Below, piece by piece: positions 1 through 6,273 of a DNA stretch of 7,063 nucleotides. Source of the stretch: X23 sp050251575 (GTDB lineage: Bacteria > Bacillota > Clostridia > SK-Y3); NCBI GenBank assembly GCA_050251575.1, contig JBFWMP010000141.1, forward strand, positions 1-7,063, in the 5' to 3' direction. Each line of letters starts with the position of its first letter. The stretch's first letter is position 1. A model generated the notes under the pieces. That model was not told the origin of the DNA. It ran no database searches and worked only from the letters and a program-made list of their open reading frames with translations. The position numbers and the translations under genes were made by a program.

Positions 1-1
1 A

Positions 2-1222
2 AATATTCCAATGAAAGAATATAAAAAAGATTCTCAAAAATTTGTTATGATGCCTGCCATGGCTCGCAAAAGACACGTCATAGTAGAAGAAAGAATTAAT
101 GCTCAGAAAGAATATGCAGAAAACTGTGAATTGAATAAAATTGAGTGGGGCGATAAAAAGATTGGTGTGATTACCAGCGGTATTTCATATCAGTATGCGA
201 AAGAAGCATTAGGGGATGTGTCATTTTTAAAGCTTGGAATGGTATATCCGTTGCCGGAAAAGCTGATTAAAGAATTTGTCAGTCAGGTAGATAAGGTCTA
301 TGTGATCGAAGAATTAGACTCGATTTTTGAAAATCATTGTAAAAAGCTTGGATGTGAAGTGATAGGAAAAGATTTATTTCCTGTCCTTGGAGAATTAAGT
401 GCTGACATCATCAAAGAAAAGGTACTTGGTATTAAGAATGAAGACAGCATAAAACTGACAGAAAGTATTCCTGTCAGACCACCTGTATTATGTCCGGGCT
501 GTCCGCACAGGGGAATGTTTTATGTACTAAAGAAGTTGAAGCTGATTGTTTCGGGCGATATTGGATGTTACACCTTGGGTGCACTTGCACCTTTAGAATC
601 GATTGATACCTGTATCTGCATGGGAGCAAGTGTGAGTGCGGCACTGGGTATGGAAAAAGCAAGAGGAAAAGAATTCTCCAAAAAAATGGTTGCTATTATC
701 GGTGATTCTACATTTATGCATTCTGGTATTACAGGTCTGATAGATATTGTATATAATAAAGGCTGTTCGACAGTGATCATCCTGGATAACTCTATCACAG
801 GAATGACAGGACATCAGCATAATCCTACAACAGGTTTTACCATCAAGGGAGAGCCTGCAAAACAAGTCGATCTGGTGAAATTAGTTGAAGCAATAGGAGT
901 GGAACGCATTAAGGTTGTAGATCCTTTTGATTTGGATGCTTTTGAAAAAACAGTCAAAGAAGAAGTTGCAGCTGAAGAGCCATCTGTTATTATATCTCAG
1001 CGTCCTTGTGCTTTGTTAAAGCATGTAAAGTTTGATGGTCCACTTACAATTAATCAAGATAAGTGCACTAAATGCAAAATGTGCATGAAGCTAGGCTGCC
1101 CGGCAATTTCAAATAAGGATGGAATAATACAGATTGACGCTGCACTTTGTAATGGATGCGGACTATGTTTAAAAGTATGTAAATTCTCAGCAATAGAAAA
1201 GGCAGGTGATATCAATGGCTAA
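2..1222 (+). CDS. iorA: Indolepyruvate:ferredoxin oxidoreductase, alpha subunit (5'-partial)
   Basis: This is the C-terminal 406 residues of the large IorA subunit. The frame is open to the left edge (N-I-P precede the first Met at 11), and the family is roughly 600 residues long, so the true start lies outside the window. IorAB decarboxylates aryl-pyruvates (indolepyruvate, phenylpyruvate) to aryl-acetyl-CoA while reducing ferredoxin in the cytoplasm. Counting from the Met at 11, a CPGCPHR motif lies at 161-167. A thiamine diphosphate-binding segment starts with GDS at 231-233 and continues to DN at 259-260 and MTG at 265-267. The C-terminus carries a two-cluster ferredoxin module, with Cys 352, 355, 358, 363 and then 380, 383, 386, 390. 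The second cluster motif ends C-K rather than the common C-P. The stop overlaps the start of iorB by 8 nt, so the two subunits are translationally coupled. Family assignment is firm; substrate preference is inferred from the family and the neighbouring ligase. Confidence 0.95.
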   Translation, partial: NIPMKEYKKDSQKFVMMPAMARKRHVIVEERINAQKEYAENCELNKIEWGDKKIGVITSGISYQYAKEALGDVSFLKLGMVYPLPEKLIKEFVSQVDKVYVIEELDSIFENHCKKLGCEVIGKDLFPVLGELSADIIKEKVLGIKNEDSIKLTESIPVRPPVLCPGCPHRGMFYVLKKLKLIVSGDIGCYTLGALAPLESIDTCICMGASVSAALGMEKARGKEFSKKMVAIIGDSTFMHSGITGLIDIVYNKGCSTVIILDNSITGMTGHQHNPTTGFTIKGEPAKQVDLVKLVEAIGVERIKVVDPFDLDAFEKTVKEEVAAEEPSVIISQRPCALLKHVKFDGPLTINQDKCTKCKMCMKLGCPAISNKDGIIQIDAALCNGCGLCLKVCKFSAIEKAGDING

Positions 1223-1793
1223 TACCTCGATTATGATTGTAGGAGTTGGAGGGCAAGGAACATTGCTTGCCAGCAGAATATTAGGCAATGCAGCTATAGC
1301 GCTTGGACATGATGCAAAGGTATCCGAGGTACATGGAATGGCACAAAGAGGCGGCAGTGTAGTAACTTATGTGAAATATGGTGAAAAGGTTCATTCACCC
1401 ATTATATCTGAAGGAGAAGCAGATGTCATTCTAGCTTTTGAAGAATTAGAAGCATACCGATGGCTTCCTTATTTGAAAAAGGAAGGAAAATTAATCATTA
1501 ACTCACAAAAAATTGATCCTATGCCTGTTATCATAGGAAGTGCAAATTATCCTGAAAATATTATAGAAAAGATAAACGCTATGTCTATCAATGTAATTTC
1601 TATAGATGCACTTAAGCTTGCAATAAAAGCAGGTAATGCGAAGGCAGTAAATGTAGTACTGATTGGATTGATGGCTAAATATACTAATATTGAAAAGAAT
1701 ACATGGCTAAAGGCAATTGAACAGACTGTACCGGCAAAATTTTCAGAAGTAAATAAAATCGCCTTTGAAGCAGGATACAATAAGGAGATATAG
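1215..1793 (+). CDS. iorB: Indolepyruvate:ferredoxin oxidoreductase, beta subunit
   Basis: This 192-residue protein is the small IorB subunit, of the pyruvate/ketoisovalerate oxidoreductase gamma-type fold, and is full length for the family. It begins with a glycine-rich GVGGQG motif at residues 10-15. The family signature GMAQRGGS follows at 41-48. It partners IorA to form the active aryl-pyruvate oxidoreductase. The ATG at 1215 is preferred to the in-frame GTG at 1206, because an AGGTG ribosome binding site (1204-1208) sits 6 nt before the ATG and overlaps the GTG. The start lies inside the end of iorA. The last codons overlap purine-rich sequence leading into the paaK ribosome binding site, and the next gene starts 13 nt after the stop. 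Operon membership is therefore clear. Confidence 0.94.
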   Translation: MANTSIMIVGVGGQGTLLASRILGNAAIALGHDAKVSEVHGMAQRGGSVVTYVKYGEKVHSPIISEGEADVILAFEELEAYRWLPYLKKEGKLIINSQKIDPMPVIIGSANYPENIIEKINAMSINVISIDALKLAIKAGNAKAVNVVLIGLMAKYTNIEKNTWLKAIEQTVPAKFSEVNKIAFEAGYNKEI

Positions 1794-1806
1794 AGGAGGA
1801 AAGCAG

Positions 1807-3111
1807 ATGAGCTATTGGAATCCGACATGCGAATGCATGTCCCAAGATGAGATGAGAAAACTACAATCCGAGAGGTTGATTAACACAGTAAAAAGAGTAT
1901 ATCATAATGTACCTTTTTACAGGAATAAAATGCAGCAAGCTGGGCTGGTACCGGAAGATATCAAGTCGGTGGATGATTTAAACAAGCTGCCTTTTACCTA
2001 TAAGCAGGATTTAAGAGATAATTACCCTTATGGTCTTTTTGCGACTCCGTTAAGTGAAATTGTCAGAATTCATGCTTCGTCCGGAACAACCGGGAAACAA
2101 ACCGTAGTAGGATATACCAGAAACGATCTTGCTACTTGGTCAGAAGTAATGGCGAGAACTCTCACTGCTGCCGGTGCAAACAAGGAATCCTTTATTCAGG
2201 TGGCTTATGGCTATGGATTATTTACAGGGGGTCTTGGCGCTCATTATGGTGCTGAGCGTATTGGTGCATCTGTTATTCCTATCTCAGGCGGAAATACCAG
2301 CCGACAAGTTCAGATTATGAAGGATTTTGGTACTACCGTATTGGCTTGTACACCATCCTATGCATTATTCTTAGCAGAAACACTTCAAGAAATGGGTATA
2401 AAAAAGGATGAATTAAAGCTCAAAGCCGGAGTATTCGGGGCAGAACCATGGACGAATAATATGCGTAAAGAGATCGAGAGTAAATTAGGGATCATGGCAA
2501 TTGATATTTATGGGCTCAGTGAAGTCATCGGTCCTGGAGTAGCCTATGAATGTGAAGTACAAGACGGACTTCATATTTCTGAGGATCATTTTATTCCGGA
2601 AATTATTAATCCGGATACCGGCGAAGTAATGCCGGCAGGCGAAAAAGGAGAACTGGTTTTCACTACTATCACCAAAGAAGGGTTACCTCTTATTCGCTAT
2701 AGAACCAGAGATATTTCATCTGTATCCTATGGAGAATGTGGTTGCGGAAGGACTTTGGTAAAAATGAGCAGGGTTTCAGGTCGTACTGATGATATGCTGA
2801 TTATAAGAGGTGTCAATGTATTTCCATCTCAAATTGAAAGTGTGTTGTTAGAAATAGGAGAAACAGCTCCTCATTATCTTTTGATTGTTGACCGTGTGGG
2901 TACGCTGGATACATTGGAAATACTTGTTGAAATGTCTGATAAACTATTTTCTGATGAGGTAAGGCATTTGGAAGATTTAGAAAAGAAGATAAAACACGCG
3001 ATTGAAAGCACGTTAGGTGTTACGGCAAAAATCCGTTTAGTAGAGCCTAAAACCATTGAAAGAAGCGAAGGAAAAGCAAGAAGAGTTATTGACAAGCGTA
3101 ACTTGAAATAA
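1807..3111 (+). CDS. paaK: Phenylacetate-CoA ligase (AMP-forming)
   Basis: This 434-residue protein is an adenylate-forming ligase of the PaaK family, which activates phenylacetate or related aryl-acetates with ATP and CoA. The phosphate-binding loop SSGTTGK is at residues 91-97. The YGLSE adenylate-binding motif is at 235-239 and YRTRD at 298-302. A C-terminal AMP-binding lid domain ends in GKARRVIDKR, which holds the expected catalytic lysine region. A Cys-x-Cys (ECGCGR) follows the YRTRD motif, as in many relatives. The length is normal for the family. The ATG at 1807 has an excellent AGGAGGA site (1794-1800) 6 nt upstream; a longer reading from TTG at 1765 would overlap iorB and is unlikely. 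In a fermenter beside iorAB it may work toward aryl-acetate release with ATP recovery, or it may activate exogenous aryl-acetate. The sequence does not decide the direction. Confidence 0.93.
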   Translation: MSYWNPTCECMSQDEMRKLQSERLINTVKRVYHNVPFYRNKMQQAGLVPEDIKSVDDLNKLPFTYKQDLRDNYPYGLFATPLSEIVRIHASSGTTGKQTVVGYTRNDLATWSEVMARTLTAAGANKESFIQVAYGYGLFTGGLGAHYGAERIGASVIPISGGNTSRQVQIMKDFGTTVLACTPSYALFLAETLQEMGIKKDELKLKAGVFGAEPWTNNMRKEIESKLGIMAIDIYGLSEVIGPGVAYECEVQDGLHISEDHFIPEIINPDTGEVMPAGEKGELVFTTITKEGLPLIRYRTRDISSVSYGECGCGRTLVKMSRVSGRTDDMLIIRGVNVFPSQIESVLLEIGETAPHYLLIVDRVGTLDTLEILVEMSDKLFSDEVRHLEDLEKKIKHAIESTLGVTAKIRLVEPKTIERSEGKARRVIDKRNLK

Positions 3112-3144
3112 TATTAGTGGTTGATGAGTAGTAAATAGTGGTAA

Positions 3145-3206
3145 AGATAATACTATCTAAAAAATACTATAATCATGAGATCCTAAATAATATTATAATA
3201 AGGAGG
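3145..3206 (+). promoter_or_regulatory. paaK-ACT intergenic leader: weak possible promoter and ribosome binding site
   Basis: The 102-nt gap after paaK is AT-rich. It holds a perfect -10-like hexamer TATAAT at 3168-3173, but only a poor -35 candidate (AGATAA at 3145-3150, 17-nt spacer). AGGAGG at 3201-3206 is the ACT gene's ribosome binding site. No terminator with a GC-rich stem and T-tract is visible, so read-through from paaK is plausible, with an optional weak internal promoter. Confidence 0.3.
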
Positions 3207-3213
3207 TTTTATC

Positions 3214-3645
3214 ATGCTAGTCAAGCAAATCTCTGTATTCTTGGAAAACAAATCAGGACGATTAGCAGAAGTTACAGGTATTTTAGGTGAAAATGATATT
3301 GACATTAGTGCTTTATCTATCGCCGATACCACAGATTTCGGGATACTTCGTTTAATCGTAAATCAGCCTGAAAAAGCAGAAGAAGCATTAAAAAAACATG
3401 GATTCACAGTAAGTTGTACCAGTGTTATTGCTATTGCCATTGTAGATGAACCGGGTGGCTTAGCTGCAGCTCTAAAGATTTTGGATAATGCAGCAATTGG
3501 AATTGAGTATATGTATGCTTTTGTAGGAAAGACGACCAATGAGGCCTTGGTAATCTTAAGAGTTGAAGAACCGGAAAGAGCAGTAAAAGAACTGGATGCA
3601 AATAATATAAGAGTTTTACCTTCTGAGCAGGTATATAAATTGTAA
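3214..3645 (+). CDS. Tandem ACT-domain protein, likely amino acid sensor
   Basis: This 143-residue cytoplasmic protein consists of two ACT domains in tandem, at about residues 3-66 and 70-140. Each begins with a beta strand followed by a ligand-loop motif: ENKSGRLA at 11-18 and DEPGGLA at 78-84. ACT domains bind amino acids at dimer interfaces and usually regulate an attached or partner enzyme. Here no catalytic domain is fused, so it is a stand-alone regulator or binding protein. It lies downstream of paaK, separated by 102 nt, with an AGGAGG site 7 nt before the ATG. It is the last gene before a strong terminator. Association of such proteins with iorAB and paaK suggests sensing of an aromatic amino acid or aryl-acetate. 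That ligand is an inference; the fold assignment is solid. Confidence 0.88.
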   Translation: MLVKQISVFLENKSGRLAEVTGILGENDIDISALSIADTTDFGILRLIVNQPEKAEEALKKHGFTVSCTSVIAIAIVDEPGGLAAALKILDNAAIGIEYMYAFVGKTTNEALVILRVEEPERAVKELDANNIRVLPSEQVYKL

Positions 3646-3654
3646 ATGATTTAT

Positions 3655-3696
3655 AAAAACTAATGAGCAGACTACTTAGTCCGCTCATTAGTTTTT
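3655..3696. terminator. Bidirectional intrinsic terminator
   Basis: A 14-bp perfect stem has arms AAAAACTAATGAGC (3655-3668) and GCTCATTAGTTTTT (3683-3696). It encloses a second GACT/AGTC stem with an ACTT loop, after one A/C mismatch. The arm ends supply T5 on both strands, so it can terminate the iorAB-paaK-ACT operon on + and the DUF1638 transcript on -. The stop codon of the DUF1638 gene (3695-3697) lies at the edge of the hairpin. Confidence 0.9.
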
Positions 3697-4438
3697 ATTC
3701 TACTTTAATAATATCTTCATCATAGGAGGGGGCAATGGTTTTGCCGGGTGGGACAATTAGAAAACGAGATTCATCCCAATTTCCTTCAAGAAAATCTGAG
3801 ACAAGAGAACTGCTGCCTTGAATTTCATCATAATTCCATTTTAAATAGTCCGCACATTTTTTTGTATACTCTATGTGTGATCTATTATCAAACTCATGCC
3901 AATTAACAAAGGTACACCATTCATATTCATTAAACCAATTTTGTTCCATTTCCATAAGATAATCCGCATTATCTTCACCATATTTTTCGGTATATTCATT
4001 ATGCACAAAGTCATATCTTTCTTTGCTGGGCATTGGCGTACTTTCAATCCAACCGGCAGAGTACCAGTAGATACCGTTATGAGAATCAAAATACTCCTTA
4101 TATTTCTCTTTAGAACCTAATAGAAGGGTAACACAATCATGCCCTTTAGGAATTACCAGTTTGTACTTTTTTGAAGAAAGACCAACGATGCCATTACTGC
4201 ACAGGGCGTAGCCTAATAAAATCGCATCAAAATCTTCACCCATATGCTTTTTATAGGTGTACCAATCATCCCCGTTATCAATCTTGTCAATTTCATGCTG
4301 GACCCTTTCCCTAAGCAAATCCGGCTCATCATGAAAACCTTGCCGCATATAGGTTATATCAATAAAATTCTTCGATTTGGCAGCAAGAAGGCTTAATTCA
4401 CGAAATAGTACTTTACAACCAATAACCTTTAATCTCAT
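3695..4438 (-). CDS. DUF1638 family protein of unknown function
   Basis: This 247-residue protein has no signal peptide or membrane segment. It matches the DUF1638 family by pattern. It starts with a beta strand ending in Cys8 (IGCKVLFRE), then has GYALCSNG at 76-83, IPKGHDCVTLLLGS at 96-109 and YWYSAGW at 124-130. The C-terminus has an IVPPGKT stretch at 228-234. Conserved Cys8, Cys80, His100 and Cys102 are candidate metal or cofactor ligands, which is an inference. From memory, relatives occur near corrinoid methyltransferase genes in methanogens and Clostridia, but no such gene is in this window. The ATG at 4438 has only a weak GGGGTG-like site. A GC-rich hairpin lies just upstream, and the stop is at the edge of the shared terminator. 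The biochemical function is unknown. Confidence 0.8.
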   Translation of the reverse strand: MRLKVIGCKVLFRELSLLAAKSKNFIDITYMRQGFHDEPDLLRERVQHEIDKIDNGDDWYTYKKHMGEDFDAILLGYALCSNGIVGLSSKKYKLVIPKGHDCVTLLLGSKEKYKEYFDSHNGIYWYSAGWIESTPMPSKERYDFVHNEYTEKYGEDNADYLMEMEQNWFNEYEWCTFVNWHEFDNRSHIEYTKKCADYLKWNYDEIQGSSSLVSDFLEGNWDESRFLIVPPGKTIAPSYDEDIIKVE

Positions 4439-4456
4439 TAGGACACCCCACTTAAA

Positions 4457-4479
4457 AGCTCGGAGCTCGGAGCTCCGAG
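4457..4479. repeat. GC-rich hairpin of tandem heptamers upstream of the DUF1638 gene
   Basis: Two copies of AGCTCGG (4457-4463 and 4464-4470) are followed by a variant AGCTCCG (4471-4477). They form an 8-bp stem CTCGGAGC (4459-4466) / GCTCCGAG (4472-4479) with a 5-nt loop. An overlapping perfect 14-bp palindrome runs 4466-4479. It stands out in very AT-rich sequence. On the - strand it lies about 20 nt before the DUF1638 start and is followed by CTTTTAAG. It could be a weak terminator for the recombinase transcript, a 5'-leader structure or an operator. No convincing promoter was found between it and the recombinase gene; the best guess is TTAAGA with an 18-nt spacer to TAAAAT. Confidence 0.6.
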
Positions 4480-4590
4480 TGATAGTATTTATTATTATTT
4501 TATCATATCTGCATAAAAAGTCTTAATTTCTTTAAAACTCAACGGAATAATACAAAAAATCTAAAAAAATTATATTAAAAATTATTTGTT

Positions 4591-5565
4591 CTATTTATTT
4601 TTAAAATCCGATAGGGGATTGCTATTCACGGCATCCCGCAGCTGCTGATTATCTAAATGCGTATATATTTCAGTTGTAGCAATGCTTTCATGTCCAAGGA
4701 TTTCTTGCAGCACCCGGATATCAACCTTTCCATACTTATACATCAATGTAGCTGCTGTATGCCGCAATTTGTGAGTAGAATATCTTTGAGGATCAAGACC
4801 TGCCTCGATGATATACTTTTTTATAATGCGCTGAACCATGTTATTGCTGATTCTTTGCTTTCTTTCACTCAAGAATAAGGCATTTTTATCCTTTACACCA
4901 TTATGGGGTCTAATTTCTAAATAGGCCTTAATAACAGCTTTGCAAGCTTCGTTCAAGTAGATAGTTCTTTCTTTATCACCTTTGCCTATAATCGTAAGTG
5001 TATCTTTTTTTATATTGTTGATATTTATTCCTACAAGCTCCGATAGACGCATACCGCAATTTAAAAATAAGGTGATAATGGCAAAATCTCTTGTGGAGTA
5101 TTTGCCATCCACTACAGAAAGCAGCTGTTTGCTTTCATCTACAGTGAGATATTTAGGAAGCCGCTTTTTGATTTTAGGTGATTCAAGCTCACCGGCAGGG
5201 TTAATATCCAATAGCTTTGCTTTATTGGTAAGATAATTAAAAAAGGACCTTAAGCTGGCAACTTTTCTGGCACGCGCACTGGAGCTGTTGCTGCGTTCAC
5301 GATTTACAAATGACATAAAGGAGTAGAGATCACTTAAGGTAACCGATTGAATTAGTGAAATATCAATATCATGGATGGTTATTTCATTAAAATCAATTTT
5401 ATCTAATGAAATAATTTTATTATGAATTTTTAGAAACCGAAAGAACATTCGCAAATCATAGAAATATTCTTTTATGGTATTAGGAGATTTATTCTTAATA
5501 GTTTCAGAATAGTTAAGAAAATCTTTTAAAATAGCGGGTGATTCATCATAAAGTGTATTTTCCAT
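4591..5565 (-). CDS. Tyrosine recombinase (XerC/XerD-like)
   Basis: This 324-residue site-specific recombinase has an N-terminal SAM-like core-binding domain (about 8-115) and a C-terminal catalytic domain (about 140-310). All six active-site residues are visible: Arg173 (GMRLSE), Lys195 (GKGDKER), His265 and Arg268 (HKLRH), His292 (LGHES) and nucleophile Tyr301 (IYTHLD). It should therefore be active in DNA cleavage and joining through a 3'-phosphotyrosine. It is slightly longer than typical XerC/XerD (about 300 residues). Sequence alone does not say whether it is the chromosome-dimer resolvase or a paralogue with its own site. The ATG at 5565 follows a GAGG site and is preceded in frame by a stop codon. 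A perfect inverted repeat lies 55-85 nt upstream. No phage or integron genes surround it; its neighbours are SOS genes on one side and DUF1638 on the other. Confidence 0.93.
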   Translation of the reverse strand: MENTLYDESPAILKDFLNYSETIKNKSPNTIKEYFYDLRMFFRFLKIHNKIISLDKIDFNEITIHDIDISLIQSVTLSDLYSFMSFVNRERSNSSSARARKVASLRSFFNYLTNKAKLLDINPAGELESPKIKKRLPKYLTVDESKQLLSVVDGKYSTRDFAIITLFLNCGMRLSELVGININNIKKDTLTIIGKGDKERTIYLNEACKAVIKAYLEIRPHNGVKDKNALFLSERKQRISNNMVQRIIKKYIIEAGLDPQRYSTHKLRHTAATLMYKYGKVDIRVLQEILGHESIATTEIYTHLDNQQLRDAVNSNPLSDFKNK

Positions 5566-5601
5566 TTATAAAACCTCACATAAGAATATAGTATTAAAAT
5601 A

Positions 5602-5629
5602 ATTATAATTCCTCCACTGGATTCAACAA
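5602..5629 (-). promoter_or_regulatory. Possible recombinase promoter overlapping the inverted repeat
   Basis: On the - strand a perfect TATAAT (5602-5607) lies 16 nt downstream of TTGTTG (5624-5629), a poor -35 match inside one arm of the inverted repeat. If it is used, a protein bound to the palindrome would cover the -35 and repress the recombinase. The sequence is AT-rich, so chance -10 matches are common. Confidence 0.35.
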
Positions 5630-5649
5630 AATTATTATTTTGTTGAATC
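5620..5649. repeat. Perfect inverted repeat upstream of the recombinase gene (dif-like geometry, operator or terminator)
   Basis: Arms GATTCAACAAAAT (5620-5632) and ATTTTGTTGAATC (5637-5649) form a perfect 13-bp inverted repeat with a TTAT centre. Read as 11-6-11, the arms are 5621-5631 and 5638-5648 with spacer TTATTA, the geometry of Xer/dif sites. The arm TTTTGTTGAAT matches the E. coli XerD-side dif arm (TTATGTTAAAT, from memory) at 9 of 11 bases. No T-tract follows it on the - strand beyond the arm itself, which weakens a terminator reading. The structure is certain; the role is open. Confidence 0.65.
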
Positions 5650-5679
5650 TATAATTTTAGAAAATATTGATAATATCTT

Positions 5680-5853
5680 CTATTCTTCTATCTCTAAAAT
5701 ATCTTCAACCTCAATAGACCTGAAATCCGAATCATTGTTTATACATTTTCCGCAATTATCACAAATCTTAGTATCATCCAAATCACATAGGTCACATTTT
5801 CCGCAATAAATACATTCTTTTTCTTCTAATATACACTCTTTTATATAATACAT
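5680..5853 (-). CDS. Small cysteine-rich protein, putative metal-binding
   Basis: This 57-residue protein has eight cysteines. Seven of them are arranged C-x2-C-x2-C-x2-C-x7-C-x2-C-x2-C, including the segments CIYCGKCDLC and CDNCGKC. The spacing suggests zinc or iron-sulphur binding. The C-terminal tail is acidic, and no signal peptide or membrane segment is seen. The ATG at 5853 is chosen because AAGGTGA lies about 6 nt upstream; the in-frame GTG at 5862 would be inside that ribosome binding site. It lies between the YneA-like gene and the recombinase, all on the same strand, with its own promoter in the 64-nt gap. It is not recognised as a named family. Its regular Cys pattern, good ribosome binding site and promoter argue for a real gene. 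Confidence 0.78.
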   Translation of the reverse strand: MYYIKECILEEKECIYCGKCDLCDLDDTKICDNCGKCINNDSDFRSIEVEDILEIEE

Positions 5854-5885
5854 TATCTTCACCTTAATCTAATAATATTTAATTT

Positions 5886-5913
5886 AGTATACCATATGCG
5901 GCATAAAAATCAA
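5886..5913 (-). promoter_or_regulatory. Promoter of the small cysteine-rich protein gene
   Basis: The -35 is TTGATT (5908-5913 on the - strand) and the -10 is TATACT (5886-5891), with a 16-nt spacer. Transcription would start near 5879, giving a leader of about 25 nt. The spacer contains an 11-bp inverted repeat, TATGC and GCATA around one base (5895-5905), a possible operator. No LexA box is seen here. The promoter begins 5 nt after the YneA-like stop. Confidence 0.6.
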
Positions 5914-5917
5914 GAAG

Positions 5918-6229
5918 TTATTTGACAGGTACTTTAATAATCTGCTCAGGATACAACATAGCCGTTTCCATATTGTTTTCATCCATAATATCTTCTACCA
6001 CTTTTCTTATGTCTTTATTCCCTAAATTATATTCTTTTGCAATATCCCACAAAGTATTTCCTTCTACAATATGTACAAATACATAATTATCTTTTGACTG
6101 TCCATTTACCTGTGTTTGATTTGTAAGGGTAACCATGAGCGTTGAAAATAATGCCAAAACAATGGTAATAAACATAGTAAATTTCTTTCTATTTACAATT
6201 CTAAGCATCAAAGTTTTTTTTCTTGTCAT
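5918..6229 (-). CDS. yneA: LysM-domain membrane protein, YneA-like SOS cell-division suppressor
   Basis: This 103-residue protein has a basic N-terminus, one membrane segment (about residues 17-36) and an extracytoplasmic C-terminal LysM domain (about 49-100, with VEGNTLWDIAKEYN as its start). That layout, its size and its position divergent from lexA are those of Bacillus YneA. YneA is induced by DNA damage and delays septum formation from the outer face of the membrane. The ATG at 6229 has a GGAGGA site (6236-6241) 6 nt upstream. In-frame ATGs at 6247 and 6256 lack such sites, and the one at 6256 lies within a LexA box. A consensus promoter with LexA boxes precedes it, so SOS control is strongly indicated. 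The YneA role rests on architecture and synteny, not on an alignment; a cell-wall-binding protein of another kind is possible but less likely. Confidence 0.85.
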   Translation of the reverse strand: MTRKKTLMLRIVNRKKFTMFITIVLALFSTLMVTLTNQTQVNGQSKDNYVFVHIVEGNTLWDIAKEYNLGNKDIRKVVEDIMDENNMETAMLYPEQIIKVPVK

Positions 6230-6249
6230 ACTTATTCCTCCATCCATAT

Positions 6250-6263
6250 CGAACATACGTTTC
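6250..6263. promoter_or_regulatory. LexA (SOS) box 1
   Basis: CGAACATACGTTTC matches the Gram-positive CGAAC-N4-GTTCG operator except in the last two bases. It lies in the first transcribed bases of the YneA-like gene, just upstream of its ribosome binding site, so bound LexA would block initiation or early elongation. Confidence 0.8.
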
Positions 6264-6273
6264 TATATGGATG

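Noticed and set aside
568..865. Open frames on the - strand within iorA
   Set aside because: They are shadows of a well-supported gene, lie antisense to conserved motifs and resemble no known protein.
1206..1214. GTG start for iorB three codons upstream
   Set aside because: It lies within the AGGTG ribosome binding site that serves the ATG at 1215.
1765..1806. Longer paaK reading from a TTG, adding 14 residues
   Set aside because: The extension overlaps iorB and has no ribosome binding site, while the ATG at 1807 has an AGGAGGA site at ideal distance and gives the normal family N-terminus.
3896..4120. Hydrophobic + strand open frame inside the DUF1638 gene
   Set aside because: It is antisense to conserved family motifs; its hydrophobic look follows from the complementary codons of the real gene.
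4561..4600. Possible terminator after the recombinase gene
   Set aside because: There are T-runs on the - strand but no stable stem, so it is too weak to call.
5442..5455. Partial LexA-box-like sequence AGAACATTCGCAAA inside the recombinase gene
   Set aside because: Only the left half matches; the right half lacks GTTC or GTTT, and it is within coding sequence.
5854..5862. GTG start for the Cys-rich protein
   Set aside because: The GTG is part of the AAGGTGA ribosome binding site for the ATG at 5853.
6230..6256. Upstream ATG starts (6256, 6247) for the LysM protein
   Set aside because: Neither has a ribosome binding site, and the first lies within LexA box 1; GGAGGA is placed for the ATG at 6229.
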